Positions 46,185 to 54,841 of a stretch of DNA of 64,000 nucleotides are shown one piece after another. The position numbers and the translations under genes are program-made. Position 1 is the stretch's first letter, and the number at the start of each line of letters is the position of its first letter. The notes under the pieces are model-generated. The model had not been told where the DNA came from and ran no database searches. It was given only the letters and a program-made list of their open reading frames with translations. This DNA is from JAMXLO01 sp963776505 (GTDB lineage: Bacteria; Pseudomonadota; Alphaproteobacteria; Acetobacterales; Acetobacteraceae), in the NCBI GenBank assembly GCA_963776505.1, contig CAVZNH010000050.1, forward strand, positions 62,001-126,000. Direction: 5' to 3'.

Positions 46185-46624
46185 CGGAGCCACGCAGCGA
46201 TCGATCGTTGTGGGGGTATTCCCCACCGGTTCGCTCTCCATGGCCGCCAGTTCCAAGGCGCGTTCGATCGCTGTCGCGATGCGGCGTTCCTCCTCCAGGT
46301 TCGCTCGGCTGGGTGCAGATCGAAGAAGATGCGCGCGACACCGGGCTGCTCGACGCATGTGGCAATCAGCGACATCAGTGCACCGAGACGAAGAGTCATG
46401 TCATTCTCGGATGCCAGCTCGAAGGCGACCTCAATGTCCTCCACGACCGCCATCGCCGTGCCGTCGGCGGCATGAATGGCGCAGGCCGTCTGGCCTTCGA
46501 ACGTCCTGCATCGCAAATACACAACCCGCGGCATACCTAGCTGCCGGAGTTGTGCGCTGGTCATGCGTCGAGCATCGGCGACGGAGATGGCTGATCTGAT
46601 GGGTTCGGCGAAATGCATGAACAA
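46124..46624 (-). CDS. Small protein with DUF1150-like N-terminal domain
   Basis: The first 80 residues resemble DUF1150 proteins (V-V-Y-L-R-C then A-I-H-A-A-D-G-T-A-M-A-V-V, with a later N-D-M-T-L). The following 30 residues still look protein-like, ending F-F-D-L-H-P-A-E. Beyond that the composition becomes Trp/Arg-rich and unlike a protein. A neighbouring frame reads N-L-E-E-E-R-R-I-A-T-A-I-E-R-A-L-E, which could be the true continuation if one base is missing near 46318. The written frame overlaps the end of the aminotransferase gene on the other strand, so the C-terminus is doubtful. An Fnr-like box lies 70 bases upstream of the start. Confidence 0.6.
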   Translation of the reverse strand: MFMHFAEPIRSAISVADARRMTSAQLRQLGMPRVVYLRCRTFEGQTACAIHAADGTAMAVVEDIEVAFELASENDMTLRLGALMSLIATCVEQPGVARIFFDLHPAERTWRRNAASRQRSNAPWNWRPWRANRWGIPPQRSIAAWLRQLTAASRQSQTCAMSAAPR

Positions 46625-46696
46625 GTCCTGTCCGTAACAAGAATGGCCAGCCCTGGCCGATAGACGTTACGATATCGTGCTTGCCGGATCGTTGCA

Positions 46697-46710
46697 TTGA
46701 CGTGGATCAA
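46697..46710. promoter_or_regulatory. Fnr/Anr-like box
   Basis: TTGACGTGGATCAA matches the consensus TTGAT-N4-ATCAA at 9 of 10 positions. It is centred about 80 bases upstream of the DUF1150-like start, a distance that suits a class II activator site with a short leader. A Crp/Fnr gene with a matching recognition helix starts about 230 bases away. Confidence 0.55.
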
Positions 46711-46724
46711 GTGATGCGACGGAA

Positions 46725-46807
46725 TGCGGGCGGCGGGGCTCGAACCCGCACGGCCATGGGCCAAGGCGTTTTAAGCGCCTTATGTCTGCCAGTTCCATCA
46801 CGCCCGC
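46725..46807 (-). tRNA. trnL: tRNA-Leu(UAA)
   Basis: On the minus strand the acceptor stem GCGGGCG pairs with CGCCCGC, with discriminator A. The anticodon arm AGGCG-CTTAAAA-CGCCT gives anticodon UAA (46771-46773 on the + strand). A long variable arm TGGCC-CAT-GGCCG marks a class II tRNA, and the T arm is GCGGG-TTCGAGC-CCCGC. The 3' CCA is not encoded. Leucine fits the discriminator A and anticodon. Confidence 0.95.
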
Positions 46808-46938
46808 GCGTTCCGAATGCTATCACAGCCGTGCTGCGCGGCCATCGCTCCGCCCAGCGTTGGCGAAAATGGCCGACTGGGCTAAGTCAGGATGGCTATT
46901 TCTCGGTCGAGTAGCGAAGTCAATCACGGGGAGGGCCC

Positions 46939-47640
46939 ATGCAGACGGCGGTCGATCTGATTGGCGCCGTGCCGCTGTTCGAACGGCTGAGTGCGTCTTT
47001 GCTCGAACGGATCGACGCGATCACGGAGCAGGTGACCGCCGGGCCCGACCATGTCCTGTCGCAGCAGGGCGCCATGCCAGAATGCCTGCATGTCCTGCTG
47101 GATGGGCAGGTGGCGCTTTCGAGCACGGCGGCTGACGGCACCACAGCCCTGGTCGAGGTGTTGCATCCGATCGAGCACTTCGTCATGGCCTCGGTGCTGA
47201 CCCGGCTGCCTTATCTGATGACCGCCCGTACAGTGACCCGCTGCCGGCTGCTGGCGATCGATGCATCAGGACTGATGGACCTGGTGGAACACGAGGCGCC
47301 GCTGGCGAACACCCTGCTGCGCTCGGTGTCGCGCGAGTTCCGCACCATGGTGCGCCAGGTGCGCGACCTGAAGTTGCGCACCGCAGCGCAGCGGCTGGGC
47401 TGCTACCTGCTGGCGCGCGTGAAGGACGGTGAGGCGGTCAAGGCCGATTTCCGCCTTCCGTTCGACAAGGGGCTGCTGGCGGCGCGCCTGGGCTGCCGGC
47501 AGGAGAACCTGTCGCGTGCCTTCGCCACATTGCGGGCGTATGGCGTTGAGACGCATGGCGGGCGCGTCATTCTGCATGACATCCCGCGATTGAAGGCGCT
47601 GGCGGTGCCGGATGATCCGGCGGATCCCGAGGGGCCGTAG
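46939..47640 (+). CDS. Crp/Fnr-family transcriptional regulator
   Basis: The 233-residue protein has a cyclic-nucleotide-binding-like domain (L-F-E-R-L-S-A-S-L-L near 13, then V-L-L-D-G-Q-V near 57) and a C-terminal HTH. The recognition helix reads C-R-Q-E-N-L-S-R-A-F, with the E-x-x-S-R pattern that reads TTGAT half-sites in Fnr-type proteins. It lacks the N-terminal Cys cluster of oxygen-sensing Fnr, so it is more like the Dnr/NnrR or other heme/NO or redox types; the signal is unknown. GGGGAGG lies 7 bases before the ATG. Confidence 0.88.
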   Translation: MQTAVDLIGAVPLFERLSASLLERIDAITEQVTAGPDHVLSQQGAMPECLHVLLDGQVALSSTAADGTTALVEVLHPIEHFVMASVLTRLPYLMTARTVTRCRLLAIDASGLMDLVEHEAPLANTLLRSVSREFRTMVRQVRDLKLRTAAQRLGCYLLARVKDGEAVKADFRLPFDKGLLAARLGCRQENLSRAFATLRAYGVETHGGRVILHDIPRLKALAVPDDPADPEGP

Positions 47641-47768
47641 GCGGCATCGGGGTCTGCCGTACCCCCATGGACTCGATGCTCGATTGAGCCAGAACATTCG
47701 CTCGGCCTGGACCAAGGCAAGATGCGTGAGGTGCGCGCGACGGCTGTCGGTGCTATCTTGAATGCATC

Positions 47769-48344
47769 ATGTCGGCACAGGAATTCGCACTCTTCGATAC
47801 GGCGGTTGGGTATTGCGGCATCGCGTGGAGCGCGCGTGGCGTTCTTGGCGTCCAGCTGCCGGAATTGAGCGAGGCCGCGACGCGGACTCGCCTGCAACGG
47901 CGATATCCGGATGCGCGGGAAGCGTCTCCGTCAGGCAGTGTCCAGGAGACGATCGACGACATAGTCGCATTGCTGGACGGCGACGCGCGCGACCTGTCAG
48001 CCGTCGTGCTCGACATGGAAGGCGTGCCGCAGTTCAACCAGTGCGTCTACGCAGTCGCCCGGACCATCTCCTTTGGCGCGACGCTCTCCTATGGGGAGAT
48101 TGCAGCGCAACTTGGTGACCGCGGCGCCGCGCGCGAAGTGGGTGAAGCGTTGGGACAAAATCCGTTCCCGATCATCGTGCCGTGCCACCGCGTAATGGCG
48201 GCCGGGGGCAAGCTCGGCGGTTTCTCCGCGGCCGGAGGCGTCACAACCAAGCTCCGCTTGCTTAACATCGAGGGTGCGCAGGTGGGCGAGCCACCAACGC
48301 TGTTCGAAAGCCTGCCGCTGGCGGCGCGGCCACGCCGCCGCTAA
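47769..48344 (+). CDS. ogt: Methylated-DNA--[protein]-cysteine S-methyltransferase
   Basis: The 191-residue protein has the Ogt/AGT C-terminal domain: T-I-S-F-G-A-T-L-S-Y-G-E-I-A near 105 (HTH), then the active site I-V-P-C-H-R-V with the methyl-accepting Cys near 139, and G-G-K-L-G-G-F-S-A-A-G-G. It repairs O6-methylguanine by suicidal transfer to Cys. The length fits Ogt without the Ada regulatory domain. It is convergent with the mmsA gene. Confidence 0.92.
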   Translation: MSAQEFALFDTAVGYCGIAWSARGVLGVQLPELSEAATRTRLQRRYPDAREASPSGSVQETIDDIVALLDGDARDLSAVVLDMEGVPQFNQCVYAVARTISFGATLSYGEIAAQLGDRGAAREVGEALGQNPFPIIVPCHRVMAAGGKLGGFSAAGGVTTKLRLLNIEGAQVGEPPTLFESLPLAARPRRR

Positions 48345-48352
48345 ACCGGCCT

Positions 48353-49849
48353 TCACCTCCCCAGTGTCGGCATCACGTATTCCGCGCCGCGCCGCGCGCC
48401 GGTCGGCCAGCGCTGCGTGATCGCCTTGTAGCGCGTGTAGAACCTCACGCCTTCAGGGCCGTAGATGTGGTGATCGCCGAACAGCGAGTGTTTCCAGCCA
48501 CCGAACGAATGGAACGCCATCGGCACCGGGATTGGTACATTGACGCCTACCATGCCGATATTGATGCCCGCCGCGAAATCGCGCGCGGCACCACCGTCCG
48601 AGGTGAAGATCGCAACGCCGTTGCCGTATTCATGCGCGTTCACCATCCGCACCGCGCCGGCCATGTCCGGCGTGCGCACCACGCCGAGCACCGGGCCGAA
48701 GATCTCGTCCTTGTAGATACGCATGTCTGTGCCGACGTGGTCGAACAGCGAGCCGCCGAGGAAGTAGCCGTTCTCGTAGCCTTGCAGCGCCAGGCCTCGG
48801 CCATCGACCACCAGCTTCGCGCCCTCCTTCACGCCGAGGTCGATGTAGCCCTGCACCTTCTCGCGGTGCTCGCGCGTCACCAGCGGCCCCATCTCCGCCT
48901 CTGGATCGGTGCCGGGACCGATCTTCAGCGCGCGCACCCGCGGTTCCAGCTTCTGCACCAACCGATCACCCGCCGAGCCGACAGCGACCGCGACGGATAC
49001 CGCCATGCAGCGCTCGCCAGCCGCGCCGTACGCCGAGCCCATCAGCGCATCGACCGCATCGTCGATGTCGGCGTCCGGCATCACCACCAGGTGGTTCTTC
49101 GCCCCGCCCAGCGCCTGCACGCGCTTGCCGTGCGCCGTGCCACCCCGGTAAATCGTCTCGGCGATCGCGGTGGAGCCGACGAAGCTGATGGCCGCGATGT
49201 CGGGATGCGCCAGGATCGCCTCGACCGCCTCGCGTGCGCCCTGTACCACCTGGAAGACGCCGTCAGGCACGCCCGCCTCCGCCAGCAGTGCGGCGAGCTT
49301 CAGCGACGCTGACGGATCCTTTTCCGACGGCTTCAGGATGAAGCAGTTGCCGCAGGCGAGAGCCACCGGGATCATCCACAGCGGCACCATGAGCGGGAAG
49401 TTGAACGGCGTGATGCCGGCGACCACACCGAGCGGCTGACGGATCGACCAGGCGTCGATGCCGGTGCCGACAGCCTCGGTGAACTCGCCCTTCAGAAGAT
49501 GTGGGATGCCGCAGGCGAACTCCACCACCTCAAGGCCGCGCTGCACCTCGCCGTCCGCGTCCGACAGCACCTTGCCATGCTCGGCTGTGATGATGGCGGA
49601 GAGCTCCTTGCGGTCGCGCTCCAGCAGTTCCTTCAACTTGAACATGACACGGGCGCGGCGTAGCGGCGGGGTCGCGGCCCATGCGGGCCACGCGGCGGTG
49701 GCGGCCGCGACAGCCTTGCTTATCTCGGCGGCATCGGCCAGCGCCACGCGAGCGATGACTTCTCCGGCGGCAGGGTTGAACACGTCGCCGAACTTGCCGC
49801 TGGTGCCGGCAACCGGCTTGCCAGCGATGAAATGGCCGATGTCCTTCAT
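48353..49849 (-). CDS. mmsA: CoA-acylating methylmalonate-semialdehyde dehydrogenase
   Basis: The 498-residue aldehyde dehydrogenase has G-I-T-P-F-N-F-P-L-M near 147, K-P-S-E-K-D-P-S near 173, and the catalytic Cys in A-G-E-R-C-M-A near 284. The N-terminal G-H-F-I-A-G-K and the Met before and Ala after P-S-E-K are typical of MmsA, which lacks the usual general-base Glu. The enzyme oxidises methylmalonate semialdehyde to propionyl-CoA in valine and myo-inositol breakdown. AGGGAGG precedes the ATG. Confidence 0.93.
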   Translation of the reverse strand: MKDIGHFIAGKPVAGTSGKFGDVFNPAAGEVIARVALADAAEISKAVAAATAAWPAWAATPPLRRARVMFKLKELLERDRKELSAIITAEHGKVLSDADGEVQRGLEVVEFACGIPHLLKGEFTEAVGTGIDAWSIRQPLGVVAGITPFNFPLMVPLWMIPVALACGNCFILKPSEKDPSASLKLAALLAEAGVPDGVFQVVQGAREAVEAILAHPDIAAISFVGSTAIAETIYRGGTAHGKRVQALGGAKNHLVVMPDADIDDAVDALMGSAYGAAGERCMAVSVAVAVGSAGDRLVQKLEPRVRALKIGPGTDPEAEMGPLVTREHREKVQGYIDLGVKEGAKLVVDGRGLALQGYENGYFLGGSLFDHVGTDMRIYKDEIFGPVLGVVRTPDMAGAVRMVNAHEYGNGVAIFTSDGGAARDFAAGINIGMVGVNVPIPVPMAFHSFGGWKHSLFGDHHIYGPEGVRFYTRYKAITQRWPTGARRGAEYVMPTLGR

Positions 49850-49928
49850 GAACCGCCTCCCTGCGAACCACAGAGGCGGATTAGGACGAATTCGGCCTGC
49901 CCGCTAGGGGCGCAGGCGCGTGGATCGT

Positions 49929-50261
49929 CTACCGAGCGGGCTTGTAAGCGCCGGTGACGGAAGCAGCCTTCGTCATAGCGGCCACGCCTTCCGCGCCGCT
50001 CATCAATGCTGTCGTCTGGGCAGATTTGACAGCGCCGCCGGCACCGATCGCGAGCGCGATTGCTGCCATGCATTCGGCATTCGGCACGTCGGCGATGATC
50101 ACCAGGTCATATTCGCCGAAGCAGTACCAGCCGCCGACAAGCTTGCCCCCGACTGCCTCGCATACCGCGCGCCCCACTGTCTCGGCGCGATTTTGCGGGT
50201 TCTTCAGTTGTGCGGCCCAGGATTCGGGTGTGTATGCAGCTTGATACATGAAAAGCGCCAT
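49929..50261 (-). CDS. GYD-domain protein
   Basis: The 110-residue protein carries the GYD-family pattern (M-Y-Q-A-A-Y-T near 5, W-Y-C-F-G-E-Y-D-L near 46, then A-A-I-A-L-A-I-G-A-G-G). The family is a small ferredoxin-like fold of unknown function. GGAGG lies 6 bases before the ATG. It is divergent from the peptidase gene. Confidence 0.85.
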   Translation of the reverse strand: MALFMYQAAYTPESWAAQLKNPQNRAETVGRAVCEAVGGKLVGGWYCFGEYDLVIIADVPNAECMAAIALAIGAGGAVKSAQTTALMSGAEGVAAMTKAASVTGAYKPAR

Positions 50262-50461
50262 CGTTGCCTCCATTGTTTTGTTCGTTCTGTCGGACGACGG
50301 GAGTACGGCTATGTTGGCAGACGGCTGTCGTCTGCGATCGTACCGCTGCGCACGGTGCCCAGAACCTCGCCACGCGTCAATCTGCGGCATCTGGCGTTGC
50401 AATGGTCAGCGGTTCAGCACGAACTGGCTTTGCGGTTACGAGATCGATGTCGGAGGGTGTC

Positions 50462-51484
50462 ATGCGTGCACGCAATCTGGGGCTGGCTTGTGGGACGATG
50501 CCTCCCGGCAAGCGCAACAGCATCGCCGACGTGCCTGGCGTCACTGTTGGGCACGCGACGCTGATCGAGGGCGACGTGCGCACCGGTGTCACCGCCATCC
50601 TGCCGCACGATGGCAACCTGTTCCGCGACAAGGTGGTAGCGGCCGCGGCGGTGCTGAACGGCTTCGGCAAGAGCATCGGCCTGATGCAGGTGAACGAGCT
50701 CGGCTCGCTGGAGACGCCGATCCTGTTGACCAACACCTTCGCGGTCGGCACCTGCGCCAACGCGCTGATCCGTCGGGCGGTCGCTCTTGATCCGGAGATT
50801 GGCCGGCAGACCTCGACAGTCAATCCGGTCGTGCTCGAGTGCAACGACGGCTACCTGAACGACATCCAGGCGATGGCGGTCACTGAGGCGCATGCCGAGG
50901 CGGCGATCGAAGCGGCGAGCGAGGAGTTCGCGGTCGGCGCGGTCGGCGCCGGCACCGGCATGAGCTGCTTCGGTTTGAAAGGCGGCATCGGCAGCGCGTC
51001 GCGCCGGCTGCGGCTGGACGGCAACACATATCGCGTCGGCGTAGTGGTGCTGGCAAATTTCGGCCGCGCCGGCGATCTGCGACTGCCGGACGGTCGTCGT
51101 GCGGATCCGGCCGGGGTGCCGTCCTCTGAGGCAGGTTCGTGCATCGTTGTGATCGCGACCGACATACCGCTCGACCATCGCCAGCTTGGCCGCGTCGCGC
51201 GACGCGCCGGCGTGGGTCTGGCGTGGTGCGGATCATTCTGGGGCAACGGCAGCGGCGACATCGCGCTGGCTTTCACCACAGCCAATCGCGTGCCGCATGA
51301 TGATGAGAGGGATTTGATCGAGCATCATTCGCTGGCGGAGGCGCGTATCGATCGCCTCTTCCAGGCGACCGCGGAAGCAACCCAGGAGTCGGTACTCGAT
51401 GCGCTGGCCGCGGCGGATACGATGGTGGGGCGGAATGGGCACCGACGAAGCGCCCTGACGCAGGTGCTACGGGTCGAGCCATAG
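50462..51484 (+). CDS. P1-family (S58, DmpA-type) aminopeptidase
   Basis: The 340-residue protein has the family's opening N-S-I-A-D-V-P-G-V-T-V-G-H, with N-E-L-G-S-L-E-T-P and a later G-A-V-G-A-G-T-G-M near 160. G-G-I-G-S-A-S-R then provides the Ser nucleophile that is freed by self-cleavage in DmpA. Known members hydrolyse D- or beta-amino acid peptides and amides. GGAGGG lies 6 bases before the ATG at 50462, which decides against the ATG five codons upstream. Confidence 0.87.
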   Translation: MRARNLGLACGTMPPGKRNSIADVPGVTVGHATLIEGDVRTGVTAILPHDGNLFRDKVVAAAAVLNGFGKSIGLMQVNELGSLETPILLTNTFAVGTCANALIRRAVALDPEIGRQTSTVNPVVLECNDGYLNDIQAMAVTEAHAEAAIEAASEEFAVGAVGAGTGMSCFGLKGGIGSASRRLRLDGNTYRVGVVVLANFGRAGDLRLPDGRRADPAGVPSSEAGSCIVVIATDIPLDHRQLGRVARRAGVGLAWCGSFWGNGSGDIALAFTTANRVPHDDERDLIEHHSLAEARIDRLFQATAEATQESVLDALAAADTMVGRNGHRRSALTQVLRVEP

Positions 51485-51551
51485 TGGTTCCGCCTCGCGC
51501 AAACCTGTTCTAGCCTGCCGGTGCGCTGTCGTGCGCATCGGGAGGAAACAC

Positions 51552-52568
51552 ATGAACGCCAATATGCCGGGTCGCCGCGGCGTGATGCGGGGTGCGTTCG
51601 CTTTCGCGATCAGCAGCGGCGCCGTGCTGTCACAGGCTGCGGCTCAGCAAGAGACGGAGGTGCGCTGGTCGGTGGGCACCGAGCCGCCAAAGACCAAGGC
51701 GCCTCCGAATGCGACCGACTGTCACTTCCATATCTATGATTCGAGCTTCCCCATCGCGCCCTACGCGACGCTGAAGCCGCCGCCGGCCTCGGTGGAGGAC
51801 TATCGCAATCTGCAGCGCCGTCTCGGCACCAGTCGCTGCGTGCTGATCCTGCCGTCGACCTATGGCACCGACAACTCGCACTTTCTTGCGCTGCTGCCGC
51901 AGCTCGGCGGCAAGGATCGCGCACGCATGGTTGGCGTGGTGAACACCGCGGTGACGGATCAGGAGCTGCGCCAGATGCACGAAGCGGGCGTGCGCGGCAT
52001 CCGCTTCAACCTGGCACCCGCGGGAGCCACCACGATCGACATGATCGAGCCGCTGGCGAAGCGCATCGAGCCGATGGGATGGAACTGCCAGATCAACGCC
52101 CCGCCCGAGCAGATCGTCGCCGCGCAGGAGATCTTTTTGCGAGTGCCGGGACGGCTGGTGTTCGACCACCTGGCGCATGCACCGGACGTGAACAGCCCGA
52201 GTTACCTTTTGGTCCGGCGCCTGATCGACAAGGGCAATACCTGGGTGAAGCTCTCTGGCGCCTATGCCGACACCAAATCGGGGCCACCCGAATATGCCGA
52301 TCGCCTCGCGGTCGCGCAGGGCTACGCGCGCGCCGCACCGGAGCGCGTGGTGTGGGGTAGTGACTGGCCGCATCCGAGCGAGGCCGTGGACAAGAAGCCG
52401 AACGACGCGGTGCTGTTCGATCTGCTTTCGGTGTGGGTGCCGGACGCGGCGGCACGGCATAAGGTCGCCCGCGGCCTCGCCTTCCGCCGGAGCGTTCGCC
52501 GCCGAGATAGGCGTCGTCGATCTCAATCCTGCCGGTCAGCCGCTTGCGTGCATCACGCTCGAGCATGA
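51552..52568 (+). pseudogene. Amidohydrolase (PDC-type TIM-barrel), C-terminus replaced at an IS junction
   Basis: After a Tat-like or Sec signal (R-R-G-V-M-R-G-A-F, ending A-A-A-Q-Q) the protein has D-C-H-F-H-I-Y-D (metal site) near 57, F-D-H-L-A-H near 206 and W-G-S-D-W-P-H-P near 273. These are signs of the amidohydrolase_2 family that includes lactonases and decarboxylases. The usual ending after A-A-R-H-K should be N-P-A-x-L-Y-G-F; instead the frame runs into antisense transposase sequence at about 52465 and ends in Arg-rich nonsense. Only about 10 native residues are lost, so it may keep activity. Confidence 0.78.
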
Positions 52569-52944
52569 CCTGCTTCAGCTTGTGTTTGATCTTCCAGGCG
52601 GTGGTCTGCGTCACCCCAAGGCGACGCCCCAGTTCGATGCTGGAGATGCCTTGCTTGGTCTGCGTCAGATGATAGATCGCCCGAAACCATAGCCGCAGCG
52701 GCAGGTGGGTCGATGCAAAGATCGTCCCGGCGATCGGCGATGTCTGCCGGCGGCACTTGGTGCACTGATAGAGATCGCGGGTTGCCACCACACAGTATTG
52801 CCTGCCACCGCATACCGGGCACTCAAAGCCATGCGGCCAGCGTGATGCAATAACGATCGCCCGGCATTGCTCCTCGGTGCCGTACAGCTGTTCAAACGCA
52901 GGCTCGCTGAGACCCTTCTGGAACTGCACGACGTTACGAGCCAT
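52464..52944 (-). mobile_element. IS1595-family transposase, N-terminal fragment
   Basis: The first 158 residues of an IS1595-type transposase are present. The zinc ribbon has C-P-V-C then C-T-K-C-R-R-Q-T-S, the HTH has S-S-I-E-L-G-R-R-L-G-V-T-Q-T-T-A-W-K-I-K, and the first catalytic region reads R-I-E-I-D-D-A-Y-L-G-G-E. The frame leaves the element after S-G-G-R-R-G-R-G and enters the amidohydrolase gene in antisense. The rest of the DDE domain is missing, so the copy is dead, and the junction indicates deletion after insertion. Confidence 0.8.
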
Positions 52945-53276
52945 CGACACAACCTCATGAAAGGAACTGGTGGAGAACCCCGCCGCGCTGTACGATTTTC
53001 CCACGGGCTGAACGCACGGCGGCGCTGTCACGTTCCCGGATCGCTGATGCCCGGCCGCCGGATGGCGAAGAGCGAGCCAAACCCCAAGGGCGCAGGCCAA
53101 ATCGCGTCTGAAGACGCGCACCAGCAACCATAACCAATGACCGACTTCGGTGGATCCCGGTTATTCGCAAGGACGCCAACGAATGGCTGCTGTCCTGGTC
53201 GTTACCCGTAGTGGTTAGCCCCGACAGCAGGCACTCGGGCACGGTCAGGCGCGACACGCGATGCAGATTGATCAAG
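52945..53276. other. Stretch upstream of the IS fragment, no gene
   Basis: About 330 bases separate the transposase start from the LssY-like gene. It probably contains the outer end of the IS, but I could not fix the terminal inverted repeat because the other end is deleted. CTGCTGTC/GACAGCAG (53187-53194 / 53223-53230) forms an inverted repeat with a 28-base spacer, of unknown meaning. Confidence 0.35.
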
Positions 53277-54107
53277 TCAGACCGCTGTCGCCATGAGGCT
53301 CGCTACGCTCACGGTCCCGTCGGCGATGTAGTGGTTGACGCGCCCGACAGGCAGACGTTGGCCGGCTTCATACGAAGTCACGTCTTCGATGACCTGGTGT
53401 TTCATCAGCTCCGCGACGATGTAGTCCCGCTCGGCATTGGTATCGTCATCAGTCGCGTGGGTGACCTGGAATGTCAGTCTTGTCAGGGAGATACCGGTAT
53501 CCCTGGTGCCAGCGCCAACCCAGAGAACACGTGCACACTCCGGCGGCCTGTCGGTGTTCAGCCAGAATGCGGCGGTGCCCACCGTCTCCTCGGCATGGGC
53601 AATAGCCAACGCCCAAAATCGGATGTGATGGCGCTTGCGCGGGCTGTCATCGATCGCCTTCTGGAAGCCGATGTCCTGGCCTCGGCCGAACAGATAGAGT
53701 GTGCTGAAGGGCGCGGTCGGATACGGCGAATTGCGGACGAACGCCACGATCATGCGCCACGAGCTTGCCGGCCCCAACCGGTCAGCCTGAGACCATCCGG
53801 CAGTTGTGAAGGCGGATCGAAGCTGTTGCAGTGTGCCTGTCAGCACGAGATTGACGGGGTCGCCGGGCAAACCGTCGCCAGTCATCGTGAACCGAGGTAC
53901 ATGTCTGCGTTGCAGGATCTTGAGGCCCATCCGAACGGCACGTGGGAGAATGACATAGGCCGCGAGACCGTAGGTGACGCCCAACGCCAGAATCCAGGGC
54001 AGTCTGTGGTCGGCAAATCTAAAGACGACAAAGACGATCAGCCAGACAGTCGTTACCCCCAGGCCAAAGACCAGCAAGCGCTGCAGCAATCGTTTGAGCA
54101 GTCTCAC
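53277..54107 (-). CDS. LssY C-terminal domain-like membrane protein
   Basis: The 276-residue protein has two N-terminal hydrophobic segments (about 11-32 and 38-55). A soluble domain of LssY-C type follows: P-V-N-L-V-L-T-G-T near 85, L-Y-L-F-G-R-G-Q-D near 143, R-K-R-H-H-I-R-F-W near 160, and A-E-R-D-Y-I-V near 235. Its function is unknown; LssY is named from a Legionella type I secretion locus. It lies on the same strand after the channel-like and antiporter genes. Confidence 0.75.
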   Translation of the reverse strand: MRLLKRLLQRLLVFGLGVTTVWLIVFVVFRFADHRLPWILALGVTYGLAAYVILPRAVRMGLKILQRRHVPRFTMTGDGLPGDPVNLVLTGTLQQLRSAFTTAGWSQADRLGPASSWRMIVAFVRNSPYPTAPFSTLYLFGRGQDIGFQKAIDDSPRKRHHIRFWALAIAHAEETVGTAAFWLNTDRPPECARVLWVGAGTRDTGISLTRLTFQVTHATDDDTNAERDYIVAELMKHQVIEDVTSYEAGQRLPVGRVNHYIADGTVSVASLMATAV

Positions 54108-54172
54108 CCTATAACCTCCGGGGTCACGAACCTGTCTTCACGGAAGCGGTCTGGTTCGTGGGTCTGGTTGAT

Positions 54173-54697
54173 TCATCGTGGGTGACGAAGGGTTGCGAGC
54201 AACTCGGAGAGCATCGGCCAATACATCTGCATCACTGCGAAAATGTAGGCCGTGCTGATGCCGAACAATAGCATACCGTCGGCCGCCTCCAGCGCACCCA
54301 TCATCAGCCAATGCGGTTCCAGACTCAGCCCCGAAGCACCCCGTGTAGTCATCGAGTCGACAGAATAAAGGATCGCGTCCTTGGACGAGTTCAGAGCGCC
54401 AAGCCAGACATACGCTGCTGCCCAGATCGCGGCCTCTATCCCGTGCAGCACAGCCAGCAGCAATCCCACCGCTGCGATCATGCCAATCACTATCGGGATC
54501 ACGTAACTCAAACTCAGGGTCCGAGTCTCCAGCCAGCGGACCCTGATCACCAGCCCCCCAAGGGCCATCATCACCACACCCGTCGTGTGGATTGCTACAG
54601 TCAGGGCGATGAGCGACAAACCCCAAGTCCAGTTTATGCTCTCCAACAGATTTCTCCTGGCTACTGTATCCCGCGACTTCACGCTGCTTGCTGCCAA
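54173..54697 (-). CDS. Ion-channel-like (two-TM pore) membrane protein
   Basis: The 174-residue protein has about four hydrophobic segments. The last pair with the sequence I-L-Y-S-V-D-S-M-T-T-R-G-A-S-G-L between them looks like the Ion_trans_2 pore region. The K+ filter T-x-G-Y-G is not present; T-T-R-G-A-S-G stands in its place, so it is not a typical potassium channel. The final helix has F-G-I-S-T-A-Y-I-F-A-V-M-Q. Its role is unknown; ion homeostasis with the neighbouring antiporter is plausible. Confidence 0.65.
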   Translation of the reverse strand: MAASSVKSRDTVARRNLLESINWTWGLSLIALTVAIHTTGVVMMALGGLVIRVRWLETRTLSLSYVIPIVIGMIAAVGLLLAVLHGIEAAIWAAAYVWLGALNSSKDAILYSVDSMTTRGASGLSLEPHWLMMGALEAADGMLLFGISTAYIFAVMQMYWPMLSELLATLRHPR

Positions 54698-54841
54698 CAG
54701 GTCCAGTTCGGTGACAGAGTGGCTGCTCGCGCTGGCGCGTCTTGCCCACCAGGAATGCGGGGGCCGTGGCGTTCGATTTACGCAAGCAACCGTCGTGGCG
54801 ACCTGCCAAGGCTGGCTATAAGCCCTCGCAATCGATTGGCG

